Origin: Namhaeicola litoreus
GTDB lineage: Bacteria; Bacteroidota; Bacteroidia; Flavobacteriales; Flavobacteriaceae
Direction: 5' to 3'
Length of the DNA stretch: 64,000 nt
NCBI RefSeq assembly: GCF_042679565.1
Contig: NZ_JBHTMY010000001.1
Span: 353,899-417,898, forward strand
Shown here: positions 8,182 to 17,452 of the stretch, piece after piece
Layout: every line of letters starts with the position of its first letter
How positions within the stretch are numbered: the stretch's first letter is position 1
Notes under the pieces: model-generated
Told to the model about the DNA's origin: nothing
Database searches by the model: none
The model's input: only the letters and a program-made list of their open reading frames with translations
Made by a program: the position numbers and the translations under genes

Positions 8182-10575
8182 ATGAATTTTTGGGTAAGAG
8201 TTTCAAGATTTATATTAAAGCAGAGAATACTTATTCTAATTATTCTCGTGCTTATTACCGCTTTCCTCGCATCTAAGATTAAATACCTCGAATTTTCTCA
8301 TACTGAGGCGAACCTGTTGCCCTCCAATCATATAGAAAATATACGATACGACAAATTTCTTGAAATTTTTGGAGAAGAAGGAAACCTTATCCTTTTGGCC
8401 GTTAACGACGAATCTTTATTCGAAGTTGAAAATTTTAGTGATTGGATAGATTTAGCTCATAGACTTGATACATTTAGTCAAGTAGATTTAACTATTTCCG
8501 TTGCGGATATTAAAAAACTGACCAAAGATACTGAGAACGAAAAATTCACAGTAGAACCTCTCTATAGTTTAAAACCATCTAGCAAAGAGGACATAGAAAA
8601 AATTAGGTATGAATTATTTCATGATTTACCTTTTTTTGATCATTTATTGTACAACAAAGAAACAGGTACGCTTCAAACAGCCATTTATCTCGATAAATCG
8701 ATAGTAAATACGCCTATAAGAGAAAGGTTTGTCTTTGATGATCTCAATCCTATTATTGAAGAATTTGAGCAAAGAACTGGTTTGGATGTCAGGGTATCGG
8801 GTATGCCCTATATCAGAACCATGAATGCCCAAAACATTATCGATGAAATTGGGATGTTCGTCGGTTTGGCACTAGGCATTACATCTCTTATTTTCTTTGT
8901 ATTCTTTAGATCTTTTAGAGCAACATTTATTACCATGGTAGTTGTGAGCATTGGGGTAATATGGGCTCTTGGTTTTATTGGCTGGTTTAGGTATGAGATC
9001 TCTGTTCTCATGGCTTTGATCCCACCTTTGATCATCGTAATTGGGGTGCCGAATGCCATCTTTTTAATTAATAAATATCAACAGGAAGTTAAAAATCACG
9101 GTAATCAAGCAAAATCCTTACAAAGAGTTATATCTAAAATAGGTAATGCAACTTTGATGACCAATCTGACCACAGCTTCTGGTTTTGCTACCTTTATATT
9201 CACAAAAAGTCAGCTTCTAAAAGAATTTGGAATCATCGCATCCATTAATATAATGGCCATTTTTTTCTTATCACTATTTATAATTCCAATCATCTATAGT
9301 TTTATGCACAAACCCAAAGAGCAACATTTGGAGCATTTGGAAAGAAAATGGATGGAAAAAGTGGTGAGTTGGATGGAAAATATGGTTCGTCATAACAGAA
9401 TTGGTATTTATATTACAACTGTTATCATCATCATTATCAGTTTAATTGGTGTATATATGATTAAGGTCTCCGGCAGTTTGATTGAGGACATGCCTAAAGG
9501 GAAAACATTTTATAAAGACATCCAATTTTTTGAAGATGAATTTGGCGGAATTATGCCACTTGAAATTGTAGTTGATACAAAGAAAAAGAAAGGGGTGATG
9601 AATTTGACTACGCTTAAGCGGATGAATAAGCTGGAAGAAGAAATTGATGAAATTCCTGAACTCTCTAAGCCTATTTCTGTTTTAAACGTGGTAAAATACG
9701 CCAAACAAGCCTACTATAATGGGAACCCCGATTATTATCAACTGCCATCGCAACAAGAACAGAGTTTTATTCTTTCATATTCTAAAAATTCTGGTGCTCA
9801 GGCAGAGATGTTAGAAAATTTTGTCGACTCGACAGGTCAATATGCACGCATGACTACTTTTATGAAGGATATTGGTACTGAAAAAATGGAAGAAATTGAA
9901 AACAGGTTAAGAGAAAAAGTAAAAAAGAATTTTCCAGAGCAAAAATATGAGGTTTCTTTAACCGGTAAAGCCTTAGTTTTTCTTAAAGGTACCAACTATT
10001 TGGTAAAAAATCTCGTAATATCTTTATCGCTCGCCATTTTATTGATTTCTCTTTTGATGGCTTGGATGTTTAGGTCGTATAAAATGATACTCATTTCGTT
10101 GATACCTAACATCTTACCCCTTTTAATGACTGCCGGAGTGATGGGTTACTTAGGTGTTCCTATAAAACCATCAACCATTTTAGTGTTTAGTATCGCTTTT
10201 GGTATTTCGGTGGATGATACGATACATTTTCTGGCAAAATACCGTCAAGAGCTTATCGCTCATAAATGGAATGTAAGAAAATCTGTATATGGTGCTTTGC
10301 GTGAAACGGGTACAAGTATGTTTTATACCTCCGTAGTACTTTTCTTTGGCTTTTTGGTATTTACCGTATCGAGTTTTGGTGGAACAAAAGCTTTGGGAGG
10401 ATTAGTCTCAATCACTCTTTTATTTGCCATGGGTGCCAATTTATTGTTACTACCTTCACTTCTATTATCTTTAGAATCAGCCATTGCTAATAAAAAAACG
10501 TTTAAAAAACCTGCTATCGCAATCATTCCAAGAGATGACGATGATACTGATAGTTTAACCGATGATATGCCATGA
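8182..10575 (+). CDS. MMPL/RND-superfamily transporter (lipid or hydrophobic-compound exporter type)
   Basis: This 797-residue inner-membrane protein has the duplicated RND layout. TM1 lies at about 15-32, followed by a periplasmic domain, a bundle of about five TMs (220-375), a second single TM (about 410-430), a second periplasmic domain and a final bundle (about 615-770). The equivalent segments GVPNAIFLINKYQQE and GISVDDTIHFLAKYRQE mark the two internal repeats; the VDD aspartates of the second are candidate proton-relay residues. At about 800 residues it matches the MMPL or HpnN-like branch rather than 1,000-residue drug pumps. The C-terminus is acidic (DDDDTD). It overlaps rfbA by ATGA, which implies coupling. 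Cargo unknown. Confidence 0.85.
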   Translation: MNFWVRVSRFILKQRILILIILVLITAFLASKIKYLEFSHTEANLLPSNHIENIRYDKFLEIFGEEGNLILLAVNDESLFEVENFSDWIDLAHRLDTFSQVDLTISVADIKKLTKDTENEKFTVEPLYSLKPSSKEDIEKIRYELFHDLPFFDHLLYNKETGTLQTAIYLDKSIVNTPIRERFVFDDLNPIIEEFEQRTGLDVRVSGMPYIRTMNAQNIIDEIGMFVGLALGITSLIFFVFFRSFRATFITMVVVSIGVIWALGFIGWFRYEISVLMALIPPLIIVIGVPNAIFLINKYQQEVKNHGNQAKSLQRVISKIGNATLMTNLTTASGFATFIFTKSQLLKEFGIIASINIMAIFFLSLFIIPIIYSFMHKPKEQHLEHLERKWMEKVVSWMENMVRHNRIGIYITTVIIIIISLIGVYMIKVSGSLIEDMPKGKTFYKDIQFFEDEFGGIMPLEIVVDTKKKKGVMNLTTLKRMNKLEEEIDEIPELSKPISVLNVVKYAKQAYYNGNPDYYQLPSQQEQSFILSYSKNSGAQAEMLENFVDSTGQYARMTTFMKDIGTEKMEEIENRLREKVKKNFPEQKYEVSLTGKALVFLKGTNYLVKNLVISLSLAILLISLLMAWMFRSYKMILISLIPNILPLLMTAGVMGYLGVPIKPSTILVFSIAFGISVDDTIHFLAKYRQELIAHKWNVRKSVYGALRETGTSMFYTSVVLFFGFLVFTVSSFGGTKALGGLVSITLLFAMGANLLLLPSLLLSLESAIANKKTFKKPAIAIIPRDDDDTDSLTDDMP

Positions 10576-11438
10576 AAGGAATTATTTTAGCCGGGGGTAG
10601 TGGTACCCGATTACATCCACTTACACTTGCAATAAGTAAACAGCTCATGCCAATTTACGATAAACCGATGATCTATTATCCTCTATCGGTTTTGATGTTG
10701 GCTGGTATAAAAGAAATTCTGATTATATCTACCCCTCATGATTTACCATCTTTCGAAAAACTTTTGGGTGATGGCTCCAGATTGGGTTGTAAATTCAGTT
10801 ATGCCGTTCAAGAAGTGCCAAATGGACTCGCTCAAGCTTTTGTTATCGGGAAAGATTTTATAGGAAATGATTCTGTTGCCCTTATCTTGGGTGATAATAT
10901 TTTTTATGGAACAGATTTGCACAGAAGACTCATAGAGGCTGCAGAGCCTGAAGGGGGAGTCGTTTTTGCCTACCATGTAAGAGATCCTGAGAGATATGGA
11001 GTGGTTGAATTTGATGAGGCAGATAACGTATTGTCGATAGAAGAAAAACCGCAGAAACCAAAATCAAATTATGCAGTTCCTGGTTTATATTTTTATGACA
11101 ATGAGGTTATTCAAATTGCAGAAAGTTTAAAGCCATCAGCAAGAGGAGAATTCGAGATCACCGATATCAATAAAGCCTATCTCGCAAAAGGGAAACTCAA
11201 AGTTGGAGTTTTTAATAGGGGAACTGCCTGGTTGGATACAGGAACTTTCGACTCCCTTATTCAAGCACAACAATTTGTTCAGGTGATTGAAGAGAGGCAA
11301 GGTTTAAAAATTGGATGTATAGAAGAAGTTGCCTTTAGAAAAGGCTTTATCAATGAGACTAAATTAAAAGAAATTGCTGATCCATTATTAAAAAGTGGTT
11401 ATGGTAATTATCTTTTGAGCTTGATAAAAAATAGTTAA
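10572..11438 (+). CDS. rfbA: Glucose-1-phosphate thymidylyltransferase
   Basis: This 288-residue enzyme makes dTDP-glucose from glucose-1-phosphate and dTTP, the entry step to dTDP-sugars such as rhamnose. Motifs are GGSGTRLHPLT at the nucleotide-binding N-terminus, KPMIYYPLS, LILGDNIFYG, EEKPQKPKSNYAVPGLYFYD, and GTAWLDTGT near the end. Its ATG overlaps the transporter stop (ATGA). The usual partners rfbB, rfbC and rfbD are not beside it. Its product presumably feeds glycans made elsewhere; a link to the exporter is only suggested by the overlap. Confidence 0.94.
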   Translation: MKGIILAGGSGTRLHPLTLAISKQLMPIYDKPMIYYPLSVLMLAGIKEILIISTPHDLPSFEKLLGDGSRLGCKFSYAVQEVPNGLAQAFVIGKDFIGNDSVALILGDNIFYGTDLHRRLIEAAEPEGGVVFAYHVRDPERYGVVEFDEADNVLSIEEKPQKPKSNYAVPGLYFYDNEVIQIAESLKPSARGEFEITDINKAYLAKGKLKVGVFNRGTAWLDTGTFDSLIQAQQFVQVIEERQGLKIGCIEEVAFRKGFINETKLKEIADPLLKSGYGNYLLSLIKNS

Positions 11439-11479
11439 AAGAGCACTTGAATAGGCCTAATTATTACATATGAAATTTT

Positions 11480-11487
11480 ATCTTTGC
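11480..11487 (+). promoter_or_regulatory. Promoter -7 element of asnS
   Basis: TATCTTTG fits TAnnTTTG, 31 bp before the asnS ATG in an 80-bp intergenic region. No TTG at correct spacing is obvious. Confidence 0.55.
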
Positions 11488-11518
11488 GGGTCGTTAAAAA
11501 TGAAAATAATTTCACATA

Positions 11519-12952
11519 ATGAATAGGATAAGTATTGCAGAATTATTAGTGTCTGATAATTATTTACACGAAGTAACCGTTAAAGGATGGGTAAGAACAT
11601 TTAGAAGTAATCGTTTTATTGCATTAAATGATGGCTCTACAATTAAAAATATACAATGCGTAATTGATTTTGAAAAAACTGATCCATCAATCATTAAAAG
11701 AATAACAACTGGTGCAGCCTTATCTATTACCGGATTGCTTGCTGAAAGTGTTGGCGCCGGTCAAAGTGTAGAAATTCAGGTATCTAAAATTGAAGTTTTA
11801 GGAGATTCAAATCCCGAAAAGTATCCCATTCAACCTAAAAAGCATAGTTTCGAGTTTCTAAGAGAACAGGCTCATTTGCGCATTCGAACAAATACCTTCA
11901 GTGCTGTAATGCGCTTGAGGTCTGCCTTGTCTTTTGCTATTCATGATTATTTCACAAAGAATGGCTTTTATAATGTACATACGCCCATCATTACAGGAAG
12001 TGATGCAGAAGGTGCTGGTGAAATGTTTAGGGTAAGTACACTAAACCCCATGAATCCTCCAAAAAATGAAGCGGGTGAAATTGATTTTACGCAAGATTTC
12101 TTTGGAAAAGAAACTAATCTTACTGTTTCCGGACAACTAGAAGCCGAAACTTATGCCATGGCATTAGGAAAAGTATATACGTTCGGCCCAACATTTAGAG
12201 CCGAAAACTCTAATACTTCTCGACATCTTGCTGAATTCTGGATGATTGAGCCCGAAGTGGCATTCAATAATTTGGACGCCAATATGGACTTGGCTGAAGA
12301 CTTCATTAAATCTGTACTAAAATATATTTTAGAAAATTGTAAAGATGATCTAGACTTCTTGAATCAAAGATTTTTAGACGAAGAAAAAACGAAACCTGCC
12401 AACCAAAGAAGCGAAATGTCTCTGTTAGAAAAACTCAATTTTGTGATAGAGAATAATTTCAAGCGAGTAAGTTATACAGAGGCGATTGAAATTTTAAAGA
12501 ATAGCAAACCAAATAAAAAGAAAAAGTTTCAATATTTAATTACTGAGTGGGGGGCAGATCTTCAAAGTGAACATGAACGTTTCTTAGTAGAAACTCACTT
12601 TAAATGCCCTGTTATCTTATTTGATTATCCGGCAAAGATTAAGGCATTTTACATGCGATTAAACGAAGATGGTAAAACAGTAAGAGCAATGGATGTGCTC
12701 TTTCCTGGAATCGGAGAAATTGTTGGTGGAAGTCAAAGAGAAGAGCGTTTAGATGTTTTATTAGAGAAAATTAAAACATTTGAAATTGATGAAAAAGAAT
12801 TGTGGTGGTATTTGGACACAAGACGTTTTGGTACTGCTATACATTCAGGGTTTGGATTAGGATTTGAGCGTTTAGTTCAATTTGCAACGGGTATGGGCAA
12901 TATTAGAGATGTCATACCATTCCCAAGAACTCCTCAAAACGCAGAATTTTAG
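11519..12952 (+). CDS. asnS: Asparaginyl-tRNA synthetase
   Basis: This 477-residue class II synthetase charges tRNA-Asn. It has an N-terminal OB-fold anticodon-binding domain (about 1-110, VKGWVRTFRSNRFIALNDGS) and a catalytic domain with motif 2 FGPTFRAENSNTSRHLAEFW and motif 3 GFGLGFERLVQFATG. The SRHLAEFWMIEPE stretch is typical of AsnRS. Its length is close to the usual 465-480. It is flanked by rpoN on the same strand, a common Flavobacteriia order. Confidence 0.97.
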   Translation: MNRISIAELLVSDNYLHEVTVKGWVRTFRSNRFIALNDGSTIKNIQCVIDFEKTDPSIIKRITTGAALSITGLLAESVGAGQSVEIQVSKIEVLGDSNPEKYPIQPKKHSFEFLREQAHLRIRTNTFSAVMRLRSALSFAIHDYFTKNGFYNVHTPIITGSDAEGAGEMFRVSTLNPMNPPKNEAGEIDFTQDFFGKETNLTVSGQLEAETYAMALGKVYTFGPTFRAENSNTSRHLAEFWMIEPEVAFNNLDANMDLAEDFIKSVLKYILENCKDDLDFLNQRFLDEEKTKPANQRSEMSLLEKLNFVIENNFKRVSYTEAIEILKNSKPNKKKKFQYLITEWGADLQSEHERFLVETHFKCPVILFDYPAKIKAFYMRLNEDGKTVRAMDVLFPGIGEIVGGSQREERLDVLLEKIKTFEIDEKELWWYLDTRRFGTAIHSGFGLGFERLVQFATGMGNIRDVIPFPRTPQNAEF

Positions 12953-13082
12953 AACTTTTTGCAGTAAAATCAACTGTTCTATAATAAATGGGTTAAAAAT
13001 TGGTTAAAGTGTAGCTCGTATGAATACTGTACGGCTTAATTTGATTATATTTTTAAGTAAATTTATAGTACAAACCTTTTTT

Positions 13083-14540
13083 ATGCTCAAACAAAGCTTA
13101 CAGCAAAAACTTCAACAGAAGTTATCACCTCAACAAATTCAATTGATGAAACTAATCCAATTGCCAACAATGGCATTTGAACAAAAGATTTCTCAAGAAA
13201 TTGAAGAAAATCCGGCTTTAGAAAGTGGCCGAGAGGGAAATGACGAGTATGACATGATGGATTCATCAAATGATTTTGAAGATACAGGCAATGAGAAAAT
13301 TGAAACAGAAATCAATATTGATGAATATTTAAGTGATGATGAAGTGCCTAGTTATAAACTTCAAGTAAACAATTCTTCTAGCGATGATGATGATTATCGT
13401 ATCCCCTTTTCTGGTGGCACTACATTCAATCAGTTTTTAAAGAATCAATTAAACACTTATCATTTAACAGAACAAGAATCTCAAATCGCAGAGTTTATTG
13501 TAGGTAGTATTGATGATAATGGTTATCTAAGAAGGCCTATTGAAGATATTGTAGATGATTTAGCCTTTTCTGAAAATTTATTTACAACAGAGGATGAAGT
13601 AGAAAAAGTCCTAGAAATTGTGCAGCAACTTGATCCTCCCGGAGTTGGATCACGCAATTTAAAAGAGTGTTTGATTATTCAATTAAAACAAAAAACCGAG
13701 ACAAAAGACAGATTAGTTGCCATTGATATTCTTGAAAACTCTTTCGATATTTTCGTAAAGAAGCATTATGACAAACTTATTCAAAAACATAATTTAACTA
13801 GAGAAGAATTAAAAAGAGTAATAGGTGAGATTGAAAAATTGAATCCAAAACCAGGAGGATCATTTAGTGGAGGCAACTCGAATGTAGAACATATAGTACC
13901 GGATTTTACAATTAGAATTAATGATGGAGAGTTAGATTTGAGTTTAAATGCCAGAAATGCTCCTGAGCTAAAAATTTCAAAAGATTACAGCGAAATGCTA
14001 CAGGGATATTCTGAGGCAAAAGATAAAACAAAAACGCAAAAGGATGCTGTCATTTTTATCAAACAAAAACTCGATGCAGCCAAATGGTTTATAGATGCAA
14101 TCAAACAGAGACAACAGACTTTACTTTTTACTATGGATGCTATCATGAATCATCAGAAGGAGTACTTTCTCACCGGAGATGAAAGAAATTTAAAGCCCAT
14201 GGTTTTAAAAGATATTGCCGAAAAAATTGGTATGGATGTGTCTACTGTTTCACGCGTTGCAAATAGCAAATACGTTGATACACCTTACGGAACTAAATTG
14301 CTCAAAGATTTCTTTTCAGAGTCTCTTAAAAATGAAAAAGGAGAAGATGTGTCAACAAAGGAAATCAAAAAAATCCTTGAAACAGTAATAGAGAAGGAAG
14401 ATAAAAAAAACCCACTTACTGATGATAAATTATCAGCGCTTTTAAAAGAGAAAGGTTATCTACTTGCAAGGAGAACAGTTGCTAAATATAGAGAGCAATT
14501 GGATATTCCTGTTGCACGACTCAGAAAACAGATTTTGTAA
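13083..14540 (+). CDS. rpoN: RNA polymerase sigma-54 factor
   Basis: This 485-residue alternative sigma factor needs an AAA+ activator. Region I is glutamine-rich (QQKLQQKLSPQQIQLMKLIQ, residues about 5-25). Next comes an acidic region II (about 50-125), the core-binding domain, a helix-turn-helix (DIAEKIGMDVSTVSRVANSKY) and the RpoN box ARRTVAKYRE at 462-471, which reads the -24 promoter element. The ATG at 13083 is chosen over one 63 bp upstream because known homologues begin MLKQSLQQK. A membrane-protein gene follows after 3 bp. No activator gene is seen in the window. Confidence 0.95.
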   Translation: MLKQSLQQKLQQKLSPQQIQLMKLIQLPTMAFEQKISQEIEENPALESGREGNDEYDMMDSSNDFEDTGNEKIETEINIDEYLSDDEVPSYKLQVNNSSSDDDDYRIPFSGGTTFNQFLKNQLNTYHLTEQESQIAEFIVGSIDDNGYLRRPIEDIVDDLAFSENLFTTEDEVEKVLEIVQQLDPPGVGSRNLKECLIIQLKQKTETKDRLVAIDILENSFDIFVKKHYDKLIQKHNLTREELKRVIGEIEKLNPKPGGSFSGGNSNVEHIVPDFTIRINDGELDLSLNARNAPELKISKDYSEMLQGYSEAKDKTKTQKDAVIFIKQKLDAAKWFIDAIKQRQQTLLFTMDAIMNHQKEYFLTGDERNLKPMVLKDIAEKIGMDVSTVSRVANSKYVDTPYGTKLLKDFFSESLKNEKGEDVSTKEIKKILETVIEKEDKKNPLTDDKLSALLKEKGYLLARRTVAKYREQLDIPVARLRKQIL

Positions 14541-14543
14541 ACC

Positions 14544-15146
14544 ATGCTCTCCGTAAGTAAAATTATATCTTATATTTTTCACCCTGTTCTTTTTAGTACG
14601 GTTGGGTCTTTGGTTTACTTTATAATTGTGCCTAATCATATTCCTAAAAAACAAGAATACATTATTCTTGCCATCATTTTCGTCAGCACATATATTCTTC
14701 CTCTTTTATTGTTATATACTTTGAAACATTTTGGATTGATTGAAAGTTTGGAAATTTTCTCTATTCAAGAACGTAAGTTCCCAGTCATATTTTTAATCAT
14801 TTTGACCTTTATGTTGGGTAAAATGCTAACTGCTCTTGGAGGGGTAGATTTATTAGGAGTTTCGTTTTACGGAACTTGTATTGGCCTATTACTTATCTAT
14901 TTGCTCTTTTCTGTTAATATTAAAGCAAGCATTCATACAATGGGAATGGGTACCTTAATTGGCTTTACAATGATAATGAGCTTGTATTACGAAATGAACC
15001 TAATTTGGCTTATCGCTATTTTTGTAATTCTTTTTGGTTTTTTAGGGAGTGCTAGACTAGCTTTAAAAGCTCATAAACCATTTGAAGTATATATTGGTGT
15101 TCTTATTGGTATTTTTTCTCAACTCGCTGTATTTTCTATTTTATAA
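14544..15146 (+). CDS. Integral membrane protein, possibly PAP2-like
   Basis: This 200-residue, very hydrophobic protein has about six TM segments (roughly 8-28, 38-60, 80-95, 105-122, 133-150 and 155-198). The end has SARLALKAHKPFEVYIG, which loosely resembles the last phosphatase motif of PAP2 membrane phosphatases (SR..H..DV..G), and HTMGMG near 132 could match the middle motif. No clear first motif is visible, so activity is doubtful. It begins 3 bp after rpoN and is probably co-transcribed with it. Its stop overlaps the convergent PorT-like gene by 6 bp. Confidence 0.65.
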   Translation: MLSVSKIISYIFHPVLFSTVGSLVYFIIVPNHIPKKQEYIILAIIFVSTYILPLLLLYTLKHFGLIESLEIFSIQERKFPVIFLIILTFMLGKMLTALGGVDLLGVSFYGTCIGLLLIYLLFSVNIKASIHTMGMGTLIGFTMIMSLYYEMNLIWLIAIFVILFGFLGSARLALKAHKPFEVYIGVLIGIFSQLAVFSIL

Positions 15147-15803
15147 CGGATAGAATATTATCCCAATCTTCACTTCATTAACCCCAATTACCTTGGCATA
15201 ACTTTCAGATTCGTTAAATAAATCGCTAATCCCATAGTAACAATATATATTCCATTTGTTAAATCCAGCCGCTAGAGAAATCCCATATTGAAAATCATTA
15301 ATATCAATTACATCAAATACATCAAAGTCCTCACTTTGCTTAATATTACTGCTGTTGTAAAATGAATAATTAAACTTTAATCCAGGATAGAATCGCCAAA
15401 AATTATACTTGGAGGGACTTGAATTTCTAATTCTGAATTCAACAGGAAATTCAACCATGTTCAATACAACTTTATTGCTAGAAGAAATATTATCGTCTGT
15501 TGCCCCTTCTACATTCCTAACCTTGAAATAATGTGTGTTTAAATTATAGCCTAACCCGGCTCCTAAACCAATATTCCGAGCCCTATTTAAAGGAATATCT
15601 TTAATAAAGCCAACTGTAAAACTATACGAAAAGCCAGTTTGTTTTATCTCCTCTGGCAATTTGATAAGTCTTTGATAACTTAACGAAACATATAATTGAT
15701 CTTCCAGATAATTTTCATCAAAAACCTGCTCAGTTACATTCAGATCATCTTGGGCAAATGATAAAAAGCCGAAAAGAAATAAAAAATAACAGGGAATTCT
15801 CAT
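15141..15803 (-). CDS. PorT-like outer-membrane beta-barrel protein
   Basis: This 220-residue protein has a signal peptide (residues about 1-18, ending FLSFAQ) followed by alternating hydrophobic beta strands and a C-terminal aromatic strand ending IGIIFYPL, the layout of small outer-membrane barrels. Size, strand pattern and position next to exbD genes agree with the PorT family of Flavobacteriia; PorT proper is a T9SS accessory barrel. Whether this is PorT itself or a family member cannot be settled here. The start is ATG at 15803 rather than a TTG two codons earlier. It is separated from the exbD genes by a terminator. Confidence 0.7.
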   Translation of the reverse strand: MRIPCYFLFLFGFLSFAQDDLNVTEQVFDENYLEDQLYVSLSYQRLIKLPEEIKQTGFSYSFTVGFIKDIPLNRARNIGLGAGLGYNLNTHYFKVRNVEGATDDNISSSNKVVLNMVEFPVEFRIRNSSPSKYNFWRFYPGLKFNYSFYNSSNIKQSEDFDVFDVIDINDFQYGISLAAGFNKWNIYCYYGISDLFNESESYAKVIGVNEVKIGIIFYPL

Positions 15804-15822
15804 AATCAATTTTTGATGATAT

Positions 15823-15858
15823 AAAAAAAGGCAATCAAATATACATTCGATTGCCTTT
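15823..15858 (-). terminator. Intrinsic terminator after the exbB-exbD operon
   Basis: On the - strand AAAGGCAATC and GATTGCCTTT form a perfect 10-bp stem with a 12-nt loop, followed by a run of T (complement of 15823-15829). It lies 20 bp downstream of the last exbD. Confidence 0.88.
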
Positions 15859-15878
15859 ATAAACCTTTAACTAAATTT

Positions 15879-16343
15879 TTATTTTTTCATATTTCTTGAA
15901 ATATCTCCCTTTCTGGTCGAATAGTTGATCTTCAAGGCATCTACGTTTCTCAATTCTTCCTTGATATCCGTAATTGTACCAACACTAGATTCAATATCGG
16001 CCTTTATAGAAGTTGTCAACAAAGGAACCTCTTCTTCAGGATGCGTTTCACGTTCGGCAAAAACAAAGTATTTCACGTCATTAACATCTGCAAGGCGATC
16101 ATTTAACTGGATTTTATCACCATTCTGTCCATCGACCTTACCTACATAAATATAACTAACTAAACTTTTACGTTCTAGTTTCTTAACTTCCGTTGCAAAA
16201 GGTAATGATTGCTTCACTTTTAATTCAGTTTCACGCATAACAGTAGAAACCATAAAAAAGAATAACAACATAAATACAATGTCAGGCAAAGACGCAGTAG
16301 AAATACCTGGCGTTCCTTTTTTCTTCTTTTTAAACTTAGACAT
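15879..16343 (-). CDS. exbD: Biopolymer transport protein ExbD/TolR (second copy)
   Basis: This 154-residue protein has a short basic cytoplasmic start (KFKKKKKG), one TM helix (about 20-37) with the proton-path aspartate in LPDIVFMLLFFF (D21), and a periplasmic domain ending in basic residues. With the TolQ-like protein it should convert proton-motive force into work on an outer-membrane system. It starts 6 bp downstream of the longer ExbD. Two different ExbDs in one operon suggest a hetero-oligomeric complex. Confidence 0.9.
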   Translation of the reverse strand: MSKFKKKKKGTPGISTASLPDIVFMLLFFFMVSTVMRETELKVKQSLPFATEVKKLERKSLVSYIYVGKVDGQNGDKIQLNDRLADVNDVKYFVFAERETHPEEEVPLLTTSIKADIESSVGTITDIKEELRNVDALKINYSTRKGDISRNMKK

Positions 16344-16349
16344 ATCTAT

Positions 16350-16976
16350 TTATTTAAATGGTTCTGCTTCTGATATAATTTGAGGATATTTCTTTTTAAT
16401 ATTCTCAACTTTTTCTTTTAAACTTTCATTAGACGGATCATTTTCTGAATCCTTTAACAAATCATCATATGATCTTCCATAAAGTTTATTTGCCAATCTA
16501 TTTCTTAGAACGGTGTAGGCTCCAACCAACTCATTCTGTACGGCAATATATGTACCATAAGACGTTCCTCTATCACTTTCTAATGAAATAATTGCTTTAT
16601 TCGGGTGGTCTGATGATTCGGGATCTTTTGTTCCCTCACACCAGTCACATTCAGCCGGCTCAGCACCATCAATTGGATTTCCAAGACCTCCACCGTTATC
16701 GATAAATTTGATAGCTTCTTCCCTCAATTTATCAACTTGAATAAAGTGTTCTCCTTCAATTAGTATTTCATTGTTTCGGTTAACCGTTACAATAAATACG
16801 TTTTTCTCTTTTAATTTTGGAGGTTCAGGCGCATCTGGCGGTTGCTTTTCAGGCAACTTTCTTGATATCCCAGTATCGACGTCCATCGTTGTAGTTACTA
16901 AGAAAAAAATCAACAACAAGAACGCAATATCGGCCATAGACCCCGCATTAATTTCCGGTAAATCTCTCCTAGCCAT
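16350..16976 (-). CDS. exbD: Biopolymer transport protein ExbD/TolR, long form with CxxC insert
   Basis: This 208-residue ExbD homologue has the TM aspartate in SMADIAFLLLIFF (D16). It is longer than the usual 135-150 residues. A periplasmic insertion at about 95-128 contains a CxxC pair (C110, C113 in AECDWCEG), and a polar tail runs to 208. The periplasmic location makes a disulfide or metal site possible. It starts 3 bp after the small membrane protein upstream and is followed by the second exbD. Confidence 0.9.
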   Translation of the reverse strand: MARRDLPEINAGSMADIAFLLLIFFLVTTTMDVDTGISRKLPEKQPPDAPEPPKLKEKNVFIVTVNRNNEILIEGEHFIQVDKLREEAIKFIDNGGGLGNPIDGAEPAECDWCEGTKDPESSDHPNKAIISLESDRGTSYGTYIAVQNELVGAYTVLRNRLANKLYGRSYDDLLKDSENDPSNESLKEKVENIKKKYPQIISEAEPFK

Positions 16977-16979
16977 ATA

Positions 16980-17444
16980 TTAACCTTTAAATAATGATTT
17001 TGCAAAATCAAACAAAAATCCAAAAATGCCGATAGCTCCTAAAATAACTGTGTACCATATTCCAGTACTCACCCATTTTGAAGTGCTTCCAGCCTCTCCA
17101 TCTTTAATTGTTTTTCCATACATATCAGTAACGGCTCCATCATCTGCAAGCGCATAAGAAATCGCTAATAAAACACCTAAAACAGCTAAAGCCATTAATG
17201 TTCTCACTAAAAGTTTAGGATGTTTAATTAAGTTCCAAACTGAAAATACAACAGCTAAAACTGTGGTTATAATCAAAACTATTCTTGCAAATGAAATATA
17301 CGGAGACACTACGCTATTCTGCAATTCGACCGTTGTTTCGATCGCTTCGTCTCCTGAAACAACTATCCTGACCAAGAAATAAACGGCAATCAAACCGATT
17401 AATCCTGCTACCAGAGATAGTATTTTTGAAAAAGTGCTATTCAT
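16980..17444 (-). CDS. Membrane protein in ExbB-ExbD operon
   Basis: This 154-residue protein has four predicted TM helices (about 10-27, 50-67, 78-98, 128-148). I do not recognise a named domain. It lies between the TolQ/ExbB gene and the two exbD genes with spacings of 8 and 3 bp, so it is almost certainly part of the same complex or its assembly. The segment YALADDGAVTDMYGKTIKDG lies in the last loop. Confidence 0.7.
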   Translation of the reverse strand: MNSTFSKILSLVAGLIGLIAVYFLVRIVVSGDEAIETTVELQNSVVSPYISFARIVLIITTVLAVVFSVWNLIKHPKLLVRTLMALAVLGVLLAISYALADDGAVTDMYGKTIKDGEAGSTSKWVSTGIWYTVILGAIGIFGFLFDFAKSLFKG

Positions 17445-17452
17445 GATAAAAA

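Noticed and set aside
13020..13082. Longer N-terminus for rpoN
   Set aside because: The 21 extra residues are hydrophobic and unlike sigma-54 proteins, which begin at the glutamine-rich segment after 13083.
15904..16149. Gene on + strand opposite exbD
   Set aside because: Shadow frame of the well-supported exbD with no start context or family similarity.
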